DNA of 6,607 nucleotides from Streptosporangiaceae bacterium (GTDB taxonomy: Bacteria; Actinomycetota; Actinomycetes; Streptosporangiales; Streptosporangiaceae): positions 1 to 6,607 of the forward strand of contig JASIJN010000103.1 in assembly GCA_030050125.1 (NCBI GenBank), read 5' to 3'. Below, in pieces: positions 1-5,169 of the stretch. The first letter of the stretch is position 1. Each line of letters opens with the position of its first letter. The translations under genes were made by a program, and so were the position numbers. Under the pieces are notes generated by a model. It was not told the DNA's origin. It saw only the letters and a list, made by a program, of their open reading frames with translations, and did not search any database.

Positions 1-485
1 ACGTCGCGGTGATGACGATCGCCTCGTTCCTGGGCATCATGGCCGCGCTGCTGGTCCGGATGGGCTTCTACGCCGAGCTGTTCGGCGGCGGCCGCGGCCG
101 CGGCGGCCGCGGCGGCAACAACGCGGGCGGGTACACCGCGCTGATCATGCTGGCCGTCATGCTCATCGGCATCGTGACGTACGCGGTCAGCTTCCTGTTG
201 ATCCGGATGCTGTCGCGGTACCGGGAGCTGTCCGCCGACCGGTCCGGCGCGCTGCTCACCGGGCAGCCCTCGGCGCTGGCCAGCGCGCTGGTCAAGGTCA
301 CCGGCGACATGGCCAGGATCCCGACCCGCGACCTGCGCCAGGCCGAGCCGCTGAACGCGTTCTACTTCACCCCGGCGCTTTCGGGCCGGGGGAGCGTCCA
401 CAACCTGTTCTCCACGCACCCGAGCCTGGAGAAGCGGCTGGCCCAGCTGGACAAGATCTCCAAGCAGCTCGGCCGGGCCGGGTAA
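1..485 (+). CDS. htpX: Zinc metalloprotease HtpX (peptidase M48), C-terminal part, 5' end cut by window edge
   Basis: This is the C-terminal half of an HtpX-type membrane-bound zinc endopeptidase, a family that degrades misfolded membrane proteins under envelope stress. The frame is open from base 3 with no start needed; the GTG at base 9 lies inside the gene, because the preceding codons (V-A) continue the family pattern before MTIASFLG. A hydrophobic stretch at the left edge and a second helix (about bases 135-205) match the two C-terminal membrane segments. The motif SRYRELSADRSGA follows; its Glu (bases 225-227) corresponds to the third zinc ligand of the family. The end STHPSLEKRLAQL is the classic HtpX C-terminus. 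The HExxH zinc motif should lie just upstream, outside the window. The family is usually near 290 residues, so about half is visible. An Arg/Gly-rich stretch (RGRGGRGG) links the two helices. pspAB follows after 5 bases, probably in one transcript. Confidence 0.95.
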   Translation, partial: VAVMTIASFLGIMAALLVRMGFYAELFGGGRGRGGRGGNNAGGYTALIMLAVMLIGIVTYAVSFLLIRMLSRYRELSADRSGALLTGQPSALASALVKVTGDMARIPTRDLRQAEPLNAFYFTPALSGRGSVHNLFSTHPSLEKRLAQLDKISKQLGRAG

Positions 486-490
486 ACCAG

Positions 491-1063
491 GTGGGTTTCC
501 TCGACGCGCTGCTCGGCCGGACCAAGCCGGTGCCGCCGAACCTGGATGCCCTGTTCGCGCTGCCATCGGCGGCGATCACGCTGCAGGCGGCCTCGGACCT
601 GGTCGCCACGGGCAGCGGCTCGGTGTGCTTCCGCCCGGCCGAGGGCCGGGCGTTCAGCGACATCGAGAACGACGTGCGCGCCCTGCTCAACATGGGGGAC
701 AACAAGGCGCCGGTCGAGGTATCCGAGGACAAGTACGGCTTCACCTGGCTGGTCTGCCGGCATGCCCCGGACGACATCGAGGGCCTGGTCACCGACCTGC
801 ACGCGGTGAACTCGTCGCTGGAGGCGGGCGGCTTCGGGCCGCAGCTGCTGTGCACGATCGTCAGCTTCCGCAACCAGGCCGGGCAGCCGCTGGGCCTGGT
901 GTACCTGTACAAGCGGGGCACGTTCTACCCGTTCGCACCGCAGCCGGGAGAGCGCCGGGACAACGCGCTCGAGCTGCAGGTCCGCGGGATGCTCGCGGAC
1001 GATCTCAAGATCGAGTCCGACCTGACCCGGTGGTTCCCTGTCTGGGGCGCCCCGGGACTGTGA
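491..1063 (+). CDS. pspAB: PspA-associated protein PspAB
   Basis: This 190-residue soluble protein has no signal peptide or membrane segment. I recognise it as PspAB, an actinobacterial family found with PspA, PspAA and HtpX in the phage-shock (membrane stress) response; its biochemical activity is not known to me. Recognisable family stretches are the N-terminus MGFLDALLGR, LDALFALPSAA (residues 18-28), YKRGTFYPFAP (140-150) and the extreme C-terminus DLTRWFPVWGAPGL (177-190). The GTG start is chosen because family members begin with MGFLD. There is no clear Shine-Dalgarno sequence, and the gene starts 5 bases after the htpX stop, so translational coupling to htpX is likely. The adjacency to htpX independently supports the call. 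The residues between about 30 and 135 show no catalytic motif that I can name. Confidence 0.88.
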   Translation: MGFLDALLGRTKPVPPNLDALFALPSAAITLQAASDLVATGSGSVCFRPAEGRAFSDIENDVRALLNMGDNKAPVEVSEDKYGFTWLVCRHAPDDIEGLVTDLHAVNSSLEAGGFGPQLLCTIVSFRNQAGQPLGLVYLYKRGTFYPFAPQPGERRDNALELQVRGMLADDLKIESDLTRWFPVWGAPGL

Positions 1064-1070
1064 CCTCCGC

Positions 1071-1110
1071 GGAACCCGGAATGACGGGGCCGGGGATATG
1101 GTTGAGACAG
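1071..1110 (+). promoter_or_regulatory. Candidate sigma-R/SigH (thiol-oxidative stress) promoter for erpA
   Basis: GGAAT at 1078-1082 and GTT at 1101-1103 are separated by exactly 18 bases. This matches the consensus GGAAT-N18-GTT known for Streptomyces SigR and its mycobacterial counterpart SigH. Transcription would start near 1110, giving a leader of about 57 bases before the erpA ATG at 1167 and ruling out the upstream in-frame ATG at 1098. A TATGGT (1097-1102) overlaps the -10 position and could be read by a housekeeping sigma factor, but no suitable -35 is visible for it. The motif match is direct; sigma factor use is inferred. Confidence 0.55.
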
Positions 1111-1166
1111 GCACGCAGAAGCCGCGCCGCAGGGGCGGCGGTAGTCGATCGCGGGAGCTAATCCAG

Positions 1167-1517
1167 ATGACAGTTCAGGACGAGGCCACCACGCAAGGCG
1201 TCATCCTCACCAGTGCCGCGGCGGCGAAGGTGAGCAGCTTGCTGACGCAGGAAGGCCGCGACGACCTTCGACTGCGCATCGCCGTTCAGCCGGGCGGCTG
1301 CTCCGGCCTGCGCTACCAGCTGTACTTCGATGAGCGCGAGATCGACGGCGACGTCGTGAGCCAGTTCGGCACGGTGCAGGTGGTCACCGACAAGATGAGC
1401 GCGCCCTACCTGGGCGGGGCCACGATCGATTTCGTGGACACGATCGAGAAGCAGGGCTTCACGATCGACAACCCGAACGCCACCGGGTCCTGCGCCTGCG
1501 GCGACTCGTTCCACTGA
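1167..1517 (+). CDS. erpA: A-type iron-sulfur cluster carrier/insertion protein (ErpA/IscA/HesB family)
   Basis: This 116-residue cytosolic protein belongs to the A-type Fe-S carrier family, which binds a cluster and hands it to client apo-proteins. All three ligand cysteines are present: Cys45 in QPGGCSGLRY and Cys109/Cys111 in the C-terminal GSCACGDSF. The fold signature begins at ILTSAAAAKV and the conserved FGTVQVVTDKMSAPYLGG region is intact. The ATG at 1167 is preferred over the in-frame ATG at 1098, because GGGAG (1153-1157) sits 9 bases upstream, the length fits the family, and the upstream extension is Arg/Gly-rich and unlike it. The gene stands alone with no suf or isc genes in view. 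As I recall, an erpA-type gene also lies close to adenosine kinase and ctaC in mycobacteria (Rv2204c, Rv2202c, Rv2200c). The candidate SigR promoter suggests induction by disulfide stress, which damages Fe-S clusters. Confidence 0.95.
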   Translation: MTVQDEATTQGVILTSAAAAKVSSLLTQEGRDDLRLRIAVQPGGCSGLRYQLYFDEREIDGDVVSQFGTVQVVTDKMSAPYLGGATIDFVDTIEKQGFTIDNPNATGSCACGDSFH

Positions 1518-1533
1518 CGTTCCGCTCTTTGTG

Positions 1534-1549
1534 CCGGGGCGCGCCCCGG
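1534..1549. terminator. GC-rich perfect palindrome after erpA, possible terminator hairpin
   Basis: CCGGGGCGCGCCCCGG is a perfect 16-base palindrome beginning 17 bases after the erpA stop. As RNA it could fold to a 6-bp all-GC stem with a 4-base loop. No T-run follows, which is common in high-GC actinomycetes. It may end or slow erpA transcription, but a perfect palindrome could equally be a protein site. Confidence 0.4.
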
Positions 1550-1566
1550 GCGCCGGCGGGGTTGTG

Positions 1567-1593
1567 CCGGCCGTCGCTGTCACCGTCGGCCGG
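1567..1593. repeat. Inverted repeat with 7-bp arms upstream of adoK
   Basis: CCGGCCG (1567-1573) and CGGCCGG (1587-1593) are exact reverse complements separated by 13 bases. The likely -35 box of adoK (CTGTCA, 1577-1582) lies inside the spacer. It could be a second terminator stem for erpA or an operator over the adoK promoter. Arms this short and GC-rich can arise by chance in such a genome. Confidence 0.35.
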
Positions 1594-1606
1594 AACGGGG
1601 TAACCT
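1577..1606 (+). promoter_or_regulatory. Candidate housekeeping promoter for adoK
   Basis: A -35-like CTGTCA (1577-1582, 4 of 6 to TTGACA) and a -10 TAACCT (1601-1606) are separated by 18 bases. Transcription would start near 1613, about 38 bases before the adoK GTG. The AT-containing -10 stands out in an otherwise GC-rich gap. This is inferred from consensus only. Confidence 0.4.
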
Positions 1607-1650
1607 GAGCGCGCCTCCTTTCGGCGCCGCCCCGCAGAGAGAGTCCCACC

Positions 1651-2616
1651 GTGCGCATTGCCGTCACCGGGTCGATCGCGACCGATCACCTTATGACCTT
1701 CCCCGGCCGCTTCATCGACCAGCTGATCCCCGACAAACTAGACAAGCTCGCCCTGTCCTTCCTGGTCGACTCGCTGCAGGTCCGCTACGGCGGGGTCGCG
1801 GCCAACATCGCGTTCGGCCTGGGCTGCCTCGGCCTGCGGCCGCTGCTGGTCGGGAGCGCCGGGCCCGACTTCTCCGAGTACCGCGCCTGGCTGGACGCGC
1901 ACGGCGTCGACACCAGCGCGGTCAGGGAGTCGACGGTGCACCACACTGGCAGGTTCATCAGCACCACCGACGCCGATCTGAACCACTTCGCGTCGTTCTA
2001 CCCGGGGGCGATGACCGAGGACCGGGACATCGACCTGGCCGGACTGGCCGGCTCGGTCGACCTGGTGCTCATCGGCGCCAGCGACCCCGAGGCGATGGCC
2101 AGCTTCACCCAGCAGTGCCGGGAGCTCGGGATCCCGTTCGCGGCCGACACCTCCTGGCAGCTGGCCCGGATGGACGGCGAGCAGGTCCGCGAGCTGGTGG
2201 ACGGGGCGGCCTACCTGTTCTGCAACGAGTACGAGTCCACGCTGACCGAGCACAAGTCGGGCTGGGCCGCGGACGAGGTGACCGAGCGGGTGGGCATCCG
2301 GGTGACCACGCTGGGCGCGGCCGGGGCGCGGGTGGACCGGGCCGGCCATCCGCCGATCCTGGTCCCGCCGGTCACCGAGGTCGAGCCCCGGGAGCCGACC
2401 GGCGCCGGCGACGGGTTCCGGGCCGGCTTCCTGGCCGCGGTGGGCTGGGGGCTGAGCCTCGAGCGCGCGGCCCAGCTCGGCAACATGATCGCGGTGCAGG
2501 CGCTGGAGGCGGTCGGGCCGCAGGACTACGAGCTGAAGCCAGGGCCGCTGGCCGAGCGGTTCCGGGCCGTGTACGGGCCGCAGGCCGCGGCCGAGCTGAT
2601 CGAGCACTACAGCTGA
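1651..2616 (+). CDS. adoK: Adenosine kinase, PfkB/ribokinase family
   Basis: This 321-residue cytosolic PfkB-family kinase most likely phosphorylates adenosine to AMP with ATP in purine salvage. The N-terminus AVTGSIATDHLMTFPGRF is very close to M. tuberculosis AdoK (Rv2202c) as I remember it, a bacterial adenosine kinase more like ribokinase than the eukaryotic enzyme. Asp12 and the glycine motif GGVAAN (47-52) fit the substrate site. SFYPGAM (115-121), FAADTSWQLAR and RVTTLGAAG are further family blocks. The C-terminal signature PTGAGDGFRAGF (249-260) supplies the catalytic base Asp254 and the anion hole. The residue before it is Glu248, where Asp is usual. The GTG start places the protein in register with AdoK, with a purine-rich AGAGAGAG (1636-1643) 7 bases upstream. 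The neighbours erpA and ctaC support the call; another nucleoside or sugar substrate cannot be excluded by sequence alone. Confidence 0.9.
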   Translation: MRIAVTGSIATDHLMTFPGRFIDQLIPDKLDKLALSFLVDSLQVRYGGVAANIAFGLGCLGLRPLLVGSAGPDFSEYRAWLDAHGVDTSAVRESTVHHTGRFISTTDADLNHFASFYPGAMTEDRDIDLAGLAGSVDLVLIGASDPEAMASFTQQCRELGIPFAADTSWQLARMDGEQVRELVDGAAYLFCNEYESTLTEHKSGWAADEVTERVGIRVTTLGAAGARVDRAGHPPILVPPVTEVEPREPTGAGDGFRAGFLAAVGWGLSLERAAQLGNMIAVQALEAVGPQDYELKPGPLAERFRAVYGPQAAAELIEHYS

Positions 2617-2634
2617 CCGAGCACTACAGCTGAC
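2601..2634. repeat. Tandem duplication of a 17-base unit across the adoK stop codon
   Basis: The unit CGAGCACTACAGCTGAC occurs twice head to tail, at 2601-2617 and 2618-2634, with no mismatch. The first copy encodes the last residues of AdoK (E-H-Y-S) and its TGA stop. The second repeats the same bases just outside the gene. The protein is unaffected. It looks like a recent slippage-type duplication. Confidence 0.9.
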
Positions 2635-2665
2635 CGCCCGCGGCGGAGCGCCCGGCGGCGCGCGG

Positions 2666-2671
2666 TAGCGT
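2666..2671 (+). promoter_or_regulatory. Candidate -10 box giving a leaderless ctaG-family transcript
   Basis: TAGCGT (fits the actinobacterial TANNNT -10 pattern) ends 6 bases before the ATG at 2678, so transcription would start at or next to the start codon. No Shine-Dalgarno sequence stands before that ATG, which fits leaderless translation, a common arrangement in actinobacteria. No good -35 is visible. Confidence 0.4.
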
Positions 2672-2677
2672 GGCGGC

Positions 2678-3712
2678 ATGGGTGCGACGGGCGCGATGGT
2701 GGTTGCTGCCTCCGGCTACCACGGGCCGCCGGAACTGACCGTGACGCGGGCCTTCACCGAGTGGACCCTCGATCCGTGGGCGCTGGGCTTCGTGCTGCTC
2801 CTCGGCGGGCTCTACCTGGCCGGGGTGCGGCGGGTACGCCGGTCGGGCGCGCCGTGGGCGCCGGGCCGGATCGTGGCCTTCTGCGGGCTCGGGCTCGGCT
2901 TCTGCGTGATCGCCACCATGTCGTGGGTCGGCGTGTACCAGGGCGTCCTGTTCTACGTGCGCGCCGTGCAGACCGTCATGTTCCTGCTGCTGATACCGCT
3001 GTTCCTGGCGATGGGCAGGCCGCTGAGCCTGGCCATCGCGACCCTGCCCAGGACCGGCCGGCGGATCGAGGCCGCGATACGCAGCCAGGCGGCCAAGGTC
3101 GCGACCTTCCCCGCGATCACCACCATGGCCGTGGTGATCACGCCGTTCCTGGTCTACTTCACCTCCTGGTACGTGGCCGGCTTCCACAGCGTCGCGGTGC
3201 GGGAGCTGACCCACCTGGCGCTGCTGGCGCCCGGCTTCGTGTTCTTCTGGACGCTGCTGCGGGTCGACCCGGTGCCCAAGGCCTACCCCTACCTGGTCTC
3301 GCTCTGGGTGACCGGGGCCGAGGTGGTCGGCGACGCCGTGCTCGGCCTCGCCGTGATCGCGGACACGAACCTGATCGCCGGCGCCTACTACCACGCGGTG
3401 GCCTATCCCTGGGGGCCCAGCCTTTCCACGAGCCAGGTGCTGGGCGGCGGGACGCTGTGGATACTCGGGGACATCGTGGGGCTGCCGTTCCTGGCCGCGA
3501 TGCTGATCCAGATGATCAGGGAGGACGAGTCCGAGGCCAAGGAGATCGACGCGGAGCTCGACGCCAGGGATGCGGCGCGGGCGGCCGCGGTGACGGCCGC
3601 CCCCCCGGGAGCGGCGGAGGCCGGTGACGCCGCGGCGGACCGGCCGTGGTGGGAGAGCGACCCGAGATTCGCCGGCCGGTTCCAGGCCGTCGACGACGGA
3701 GGCGGGAACTAG
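2678..3712 (+). CDS. ctaG: CtaG-family cytochrome c oxidase assembly protein (divergent)
   Basis: This 344-residue integral membrane protein has about seven hydrophobic helices (roughly residues 34-50, 66-87, 95-112, 144-162, 175-195, 207-226 and 257-279). The pattern fits the caa3-type CtaG family, thought to help deliver copper to cytochrome oxidase. Supporting blocks are PLFLAMGRPLSLAIATLP (107-124), THLALLAPGFVFFWTLLRVDP (about 178-198) and SQVLGGGTLWILGDI (252-266). In family members I recall, the third helix carries H-M-x-Q-H; here the same place reads VRAVQTVMF, with both histidines absent. Only four histidines remain (15, 170, 179, 239). After the last helix comes an acidic, alanine-rich tail with a conserved-looking end, RPWWESDPRFAGRF (322-335). 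The tail is read in the right frame despite a C7 run at 3600-3606. It lies in the same direction as ctaC but is separated from it by the convergent TusA-like gene. Family confident; exact role less so. Confidence 0.85.
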   Translation: MGATGAMVVAASGYHGPPELTVTRAFTEWTLDPWALGFVLLLGGLYLAGVRRVRRSGAPWAPGRIVAFCGLGLGFCVIATMSWVGVYQGVLFYVRAVQTVMFLLLIPLFLAMGRPLSLAIATLPRTGRRIEAAIRSQAAKVATFPAITTMAVVITPFLVYFTSWYVAGFHSVAVRELTHLALLAPGFVFFWTLLRVDPVPKAYPYLVSLWVTGAEVVGDAVLGLAVIADTNLIAGAYYHAVAYPWGPSLSTSQVLGGGTLWILGDIVGLPFLAAMLIQMIREDESEAKEIDAELDARDAARAAAVTAAPPGAAEAGDAAADRPWWESDPRFAGRFQAVDDGGGN

Positions 3713-3734
3713 TCGGCCGGCCGGCCCGAGCCTG
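3713..3734. terminator. Palindrome between convergent genes, possible bidirectional terminator
   Basis: Only 22 bases separate the stops of the CtaG-family gene and the TusA-like gene. They contain GGCCGGCCGGCC (3715-3726), a perfect palindrome, flanked by TC and, after one extra C, GA. A self-complementary element between two convergent stops suggests a shared terminator, though there is no T-run on either side. Confidence 0.4.
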
Positions 3735-4037
3735 TCAGTAGCAGCGGCGGACCAGGAACGACCAGCCCGACCCGGGCAGGGCGGTGACCATGACGAACTC
3801 CTGCGACTTCAGCATGCACCAGGCGGGCACGTCGGTTTCCGCGGCCGGATCGTCGGCCAGCACCGCCACGAGCTGGCCCACCGGCACCTCGCGGATCCGC
3901 TCGGCCAGCATGATGATCGGGATCGGGCACTTGCGGCCCATCGCGTCGATCGTCAGCGCCGCGGCCGGTGCCGCCGCGGCGGGGTCGGACGGCTGCGGCG
4001 CGCCCGGGTGGTGCACGGCAGGGCGCTGGGGACTCAC
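3735..4037 (-). CDS. TusA-family sulfur-carrier protein (stand-alone)
   Basis: This 100-residue cytosolic protein has a TusA/SirA fold. The signature is DAMGRKCPIPIIMLAERI (31-48): Cys37 of the CPxP motif is the persulfide-carrying cysteine in TusA relatives. The rest of the domain follows: VGQLVAVLADDPAAETDVPAW, Cys74, and a final strand ending in RRCY. The first 27 residues are a Pro/Ala-rich, probably disordered extension. The GTG start at 4037 has a strong GGAGG (4046-4050) 8 bases upstream; the frame stays open much further upstream, but that part is low-complexity and unlike the family. In some actinomycetes a related domain is joined to or adjacent to a cysteine desulfurase near ctaC. 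No desulfurase is seen here, so the sulfur donor is unknown. The gene runs against its neighbours, convergent with the CtaG-family gene and divergent from ctaC. Tail Cys99 is an extra cysteine. Confidence 0.88.
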   Translation of the reverse strand: MSPQRPAVHHPGAPQPSDPAAAAPAAALTIDAMGRKCPIPIIMLAERIREVPVGQLVAVLADDPAAETDVPAWCMLKSQEFVMVTALPGSGWSFLVRRCY

Positions 4038-4162
4038 GCGGCTAACCTCCAGCTGGCGCTCGGCGGGCGGCGGGGGAACGGCCCGGCCATGCGAGGATAC
4101 GGCCAGCCGTTTCCCCGCGAGGGCTTTCCTACCGATACCCAGATCGCGGCGGGGGTAAGCAC

Positions 4163-4179
4163 CGGCCGCGTCGCGGCCG
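4163..4179. repeat. Near-continuous inverted repeat, candidate operator
   Basis: CGGCCGCG and CGCGGCCG are exact 8-base inverted arms around a single T (4171). The site lies about 45 bases upstream of the likely ctaC -10 and about 65 bases behind the likely -10 of the divergent gene. A dimeric regulator could bind here. GC-only composition raises the chance of coincidence. Confidence 0.4.
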
Positions 4180-4198
4180 CCCATTCCGCGGGGGTCCC

Positions 4199-4228
4199 CT
4201 GAGGCGGGCTGAGGCTGCGCGATACTGT
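4199..4228 (+). promoter_or_regulatory. Candidate ctaC promoter with a direct repeat
   Basis: TACTGT (4223-4228) fits a -10 box. Two copies of CTGAGGC, at 4199-4205 and 4209-4215, are spaced exactly 10 bases apart, one helical turn. The first overlaps the expected -35, where only a weak CTGAGG (3 of 6) is found. A weak -35 covered by repeated sites is the usual layout for an activator-dependent promoter, but no regulator can be named. Confidence 0.3.
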
Positions 4229-4305
4229 TTTCCACGACAGGCTGTAGGACGTTCGAATTACCGGCCTGGATGGGTCGGCAGTCACCCCTGTCGGGAAGGC
4301 TTCCT

Positions 4306-5165
4306 GTGAGTCTCAACCGCACTGCTCCGCCGCGGAGCGGGCGAGAGCGGTCGGCGCGGCGCGGTGCGGCGCGCTGGGTGCCGAGGGCCGTCGTCGCGGC
4401 GTTCGTGCTGCTCGCCACCACGGGCTGCACGTCGAACGCGTTCACCCGCCTCGGCATGCTGCCGCCGGTGACCAAGCAGGGCAAGGTGACGCTGACCCTA
4501 TGGCAGGGATCCTGGATCGCCGCGTTCGCGGTCGGCTTCACGGTCTGGGGGCTGATCCTCTGGGCGGTGGTGTTCCACCGCAAGCGCTCCGACCGGGTGC
4601 CCGACCAGGTGCGCTACAACCTGCCGATCGAGGTGCTGTACACGGTGCTGCCGTTCATCATGGTCGGCATCCTGTTCTACTTCACGGCCAGGGACGAGAA
4701 CTACATCGACGCCCTCCCGCCGCATCCCGACGTGGTCGTCAACGTGATCGGTTTCCAGTGGAGCTGGGAGTTCCAGTACCCGCAGTACAAGGTGCCACGC
4801 TCGGAAGCCGGCATCGTGACGTCGCTGGGCCAGATGTGGAACGGCGATACGCCGGGCAACGAGAACCAGCTGCCGCTGCTGGAGATCCCGACCGGCGAGA
4901 CCGTCCGGTTCAACCTCACCTCGACCGACGTCATCCACTCGTTCTGGATCGTGCCGTTTGAGTTCAAGCGCGACGTGATCCCCGATCACCCGAACCACTT
5001 CGAGGTGACGCCGACCCAGACCGGCACGTTCATCGGCCGGTGCACCGAGCTTTGCGGCCTGTACCACAGCCGGATGCTGTTCACGGTGAAGATCGTGACG
5101 CCGGCCCAGTTCCGCAAGTGGATCACGGCGCAGCAGGCGCTGGAGACCGCATCTGGGGGTGCTCA

Positions 5166-5169
<4 letters not shown>
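4306..5169 (+). CDS. ctaC: Cytochrome c oxidase subunit II (CuA subunit), lipoprotein
   Basis: This 287-residue subunit receives electrons from cytochrome c at its CuA centre and passes them to subunit I. A basic N-terminus is followed by a hydrophobic segment ending LLATTGC (35-41); Cys41 is a likely lipid-anchored residue after signal cleavage. Two helices (about 68-90 and 108-126) precede the outward-facing cupredoxin domain. The aromatic electron-entry patch is QWSWEFQYP (151-159). CuA ligands are complete: His211, Cys246, Glu248, Cys250, His254 and Met257 ([12 protein letters not shown]). There is no fused cytochrome c domain, as expected in actinobacteria, where a dihaem QcrC supplies electrons. 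A loop of about 30 residues (160-190) extends the domain. The GTG at 4306 is chosen because GGGAAGG (4293-4299) lies 6 bases upstream; the in-frame ATG at 4270 has no such site. The stop overlaps the ctaD start by 4 bases. Confidence 0.97.

Larger units (their letters stand above)
4038..4305. other. Divergent intergenic region between the TusA-like gene and ctaC
   Basis: These 268 bases hold no convincing gene and should contain promoters for both directions. On the minus strand TATCCT (reverse complement of 4094-4099) is a plausible -10 for the TusA-like gene, with a leader of about 50 bases. On the plus strand TACTGT (4223-4228) is a plausible -10 for ctaC, with a leader of about 70 bases. 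Bases 4219-4262 are noticeably less GC-rich than their surroundings. An 8-bp-arm inverted repeat (4163-4179) and a direct repeat of CTGAGGC (4199, 4209) lie between the two promoters. I recognise no riboswitch. Confidence 0.5.

Noticed and set aside
362..1114. 250-residue minus-strand open frame opposite pspAB
   Set aside because: It overlaps the ends of htpX and all of pspAB, has a biased composition and no start signal or family match.
1098..1166. N-terminal extension of ErpA from the in-frame ATG at 1098
   Set aside because: It has no ribosome site, is Arg/Gly-rich unlike the family, and overlaps the -10 of the likely SigR promoter. The ATG at 1167 has GGGAG at good spacing.
1738..2679. 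313-residue minus-strand open frame opposite adoK, and a similar one at 2624-3394 opposite the CtaG-family gene
   Set aside because: Both are rich in R, G, P and H with no recognisable motif, and both lie opposite genes with clear family matches.
3600..3606. C7 run in the CtaG-family gene as a frameshift site
   Set aside because: The frame after the run encodes RPWWESDPRFAGRF, a plausible conserved tail, and ends at a sensible stop, so nothing indicates a shift.
4034..4090. Possible 18-codon leader peptide on the minus strand whose TGA overlaps the GTG of the TusA-like gene (GTGA)
   Set aside because: There is no Shine-Dalgarno site before its ATG, the likely -10 (4094-4099) would place the transcript start after that ATG, and the frame is just a GC-rich open stretch.
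4141..4222. Structured leader or riboswitch upstream of ctaC (CTGAGGC resembles part of a TPP element)
   Set aside because: The other conserved TPP riboswitch segments are missing, and the likely ctaC transcript would start downstream of this stretch.
3735..4583. Long 282-residue version of the TusA-like protein
   Set aside because: The upstream 182 residues overlap the 5' part of ctaC on the other strand and are low-complexity. A strong GGAGG marks the GTG at 4037 as the start.
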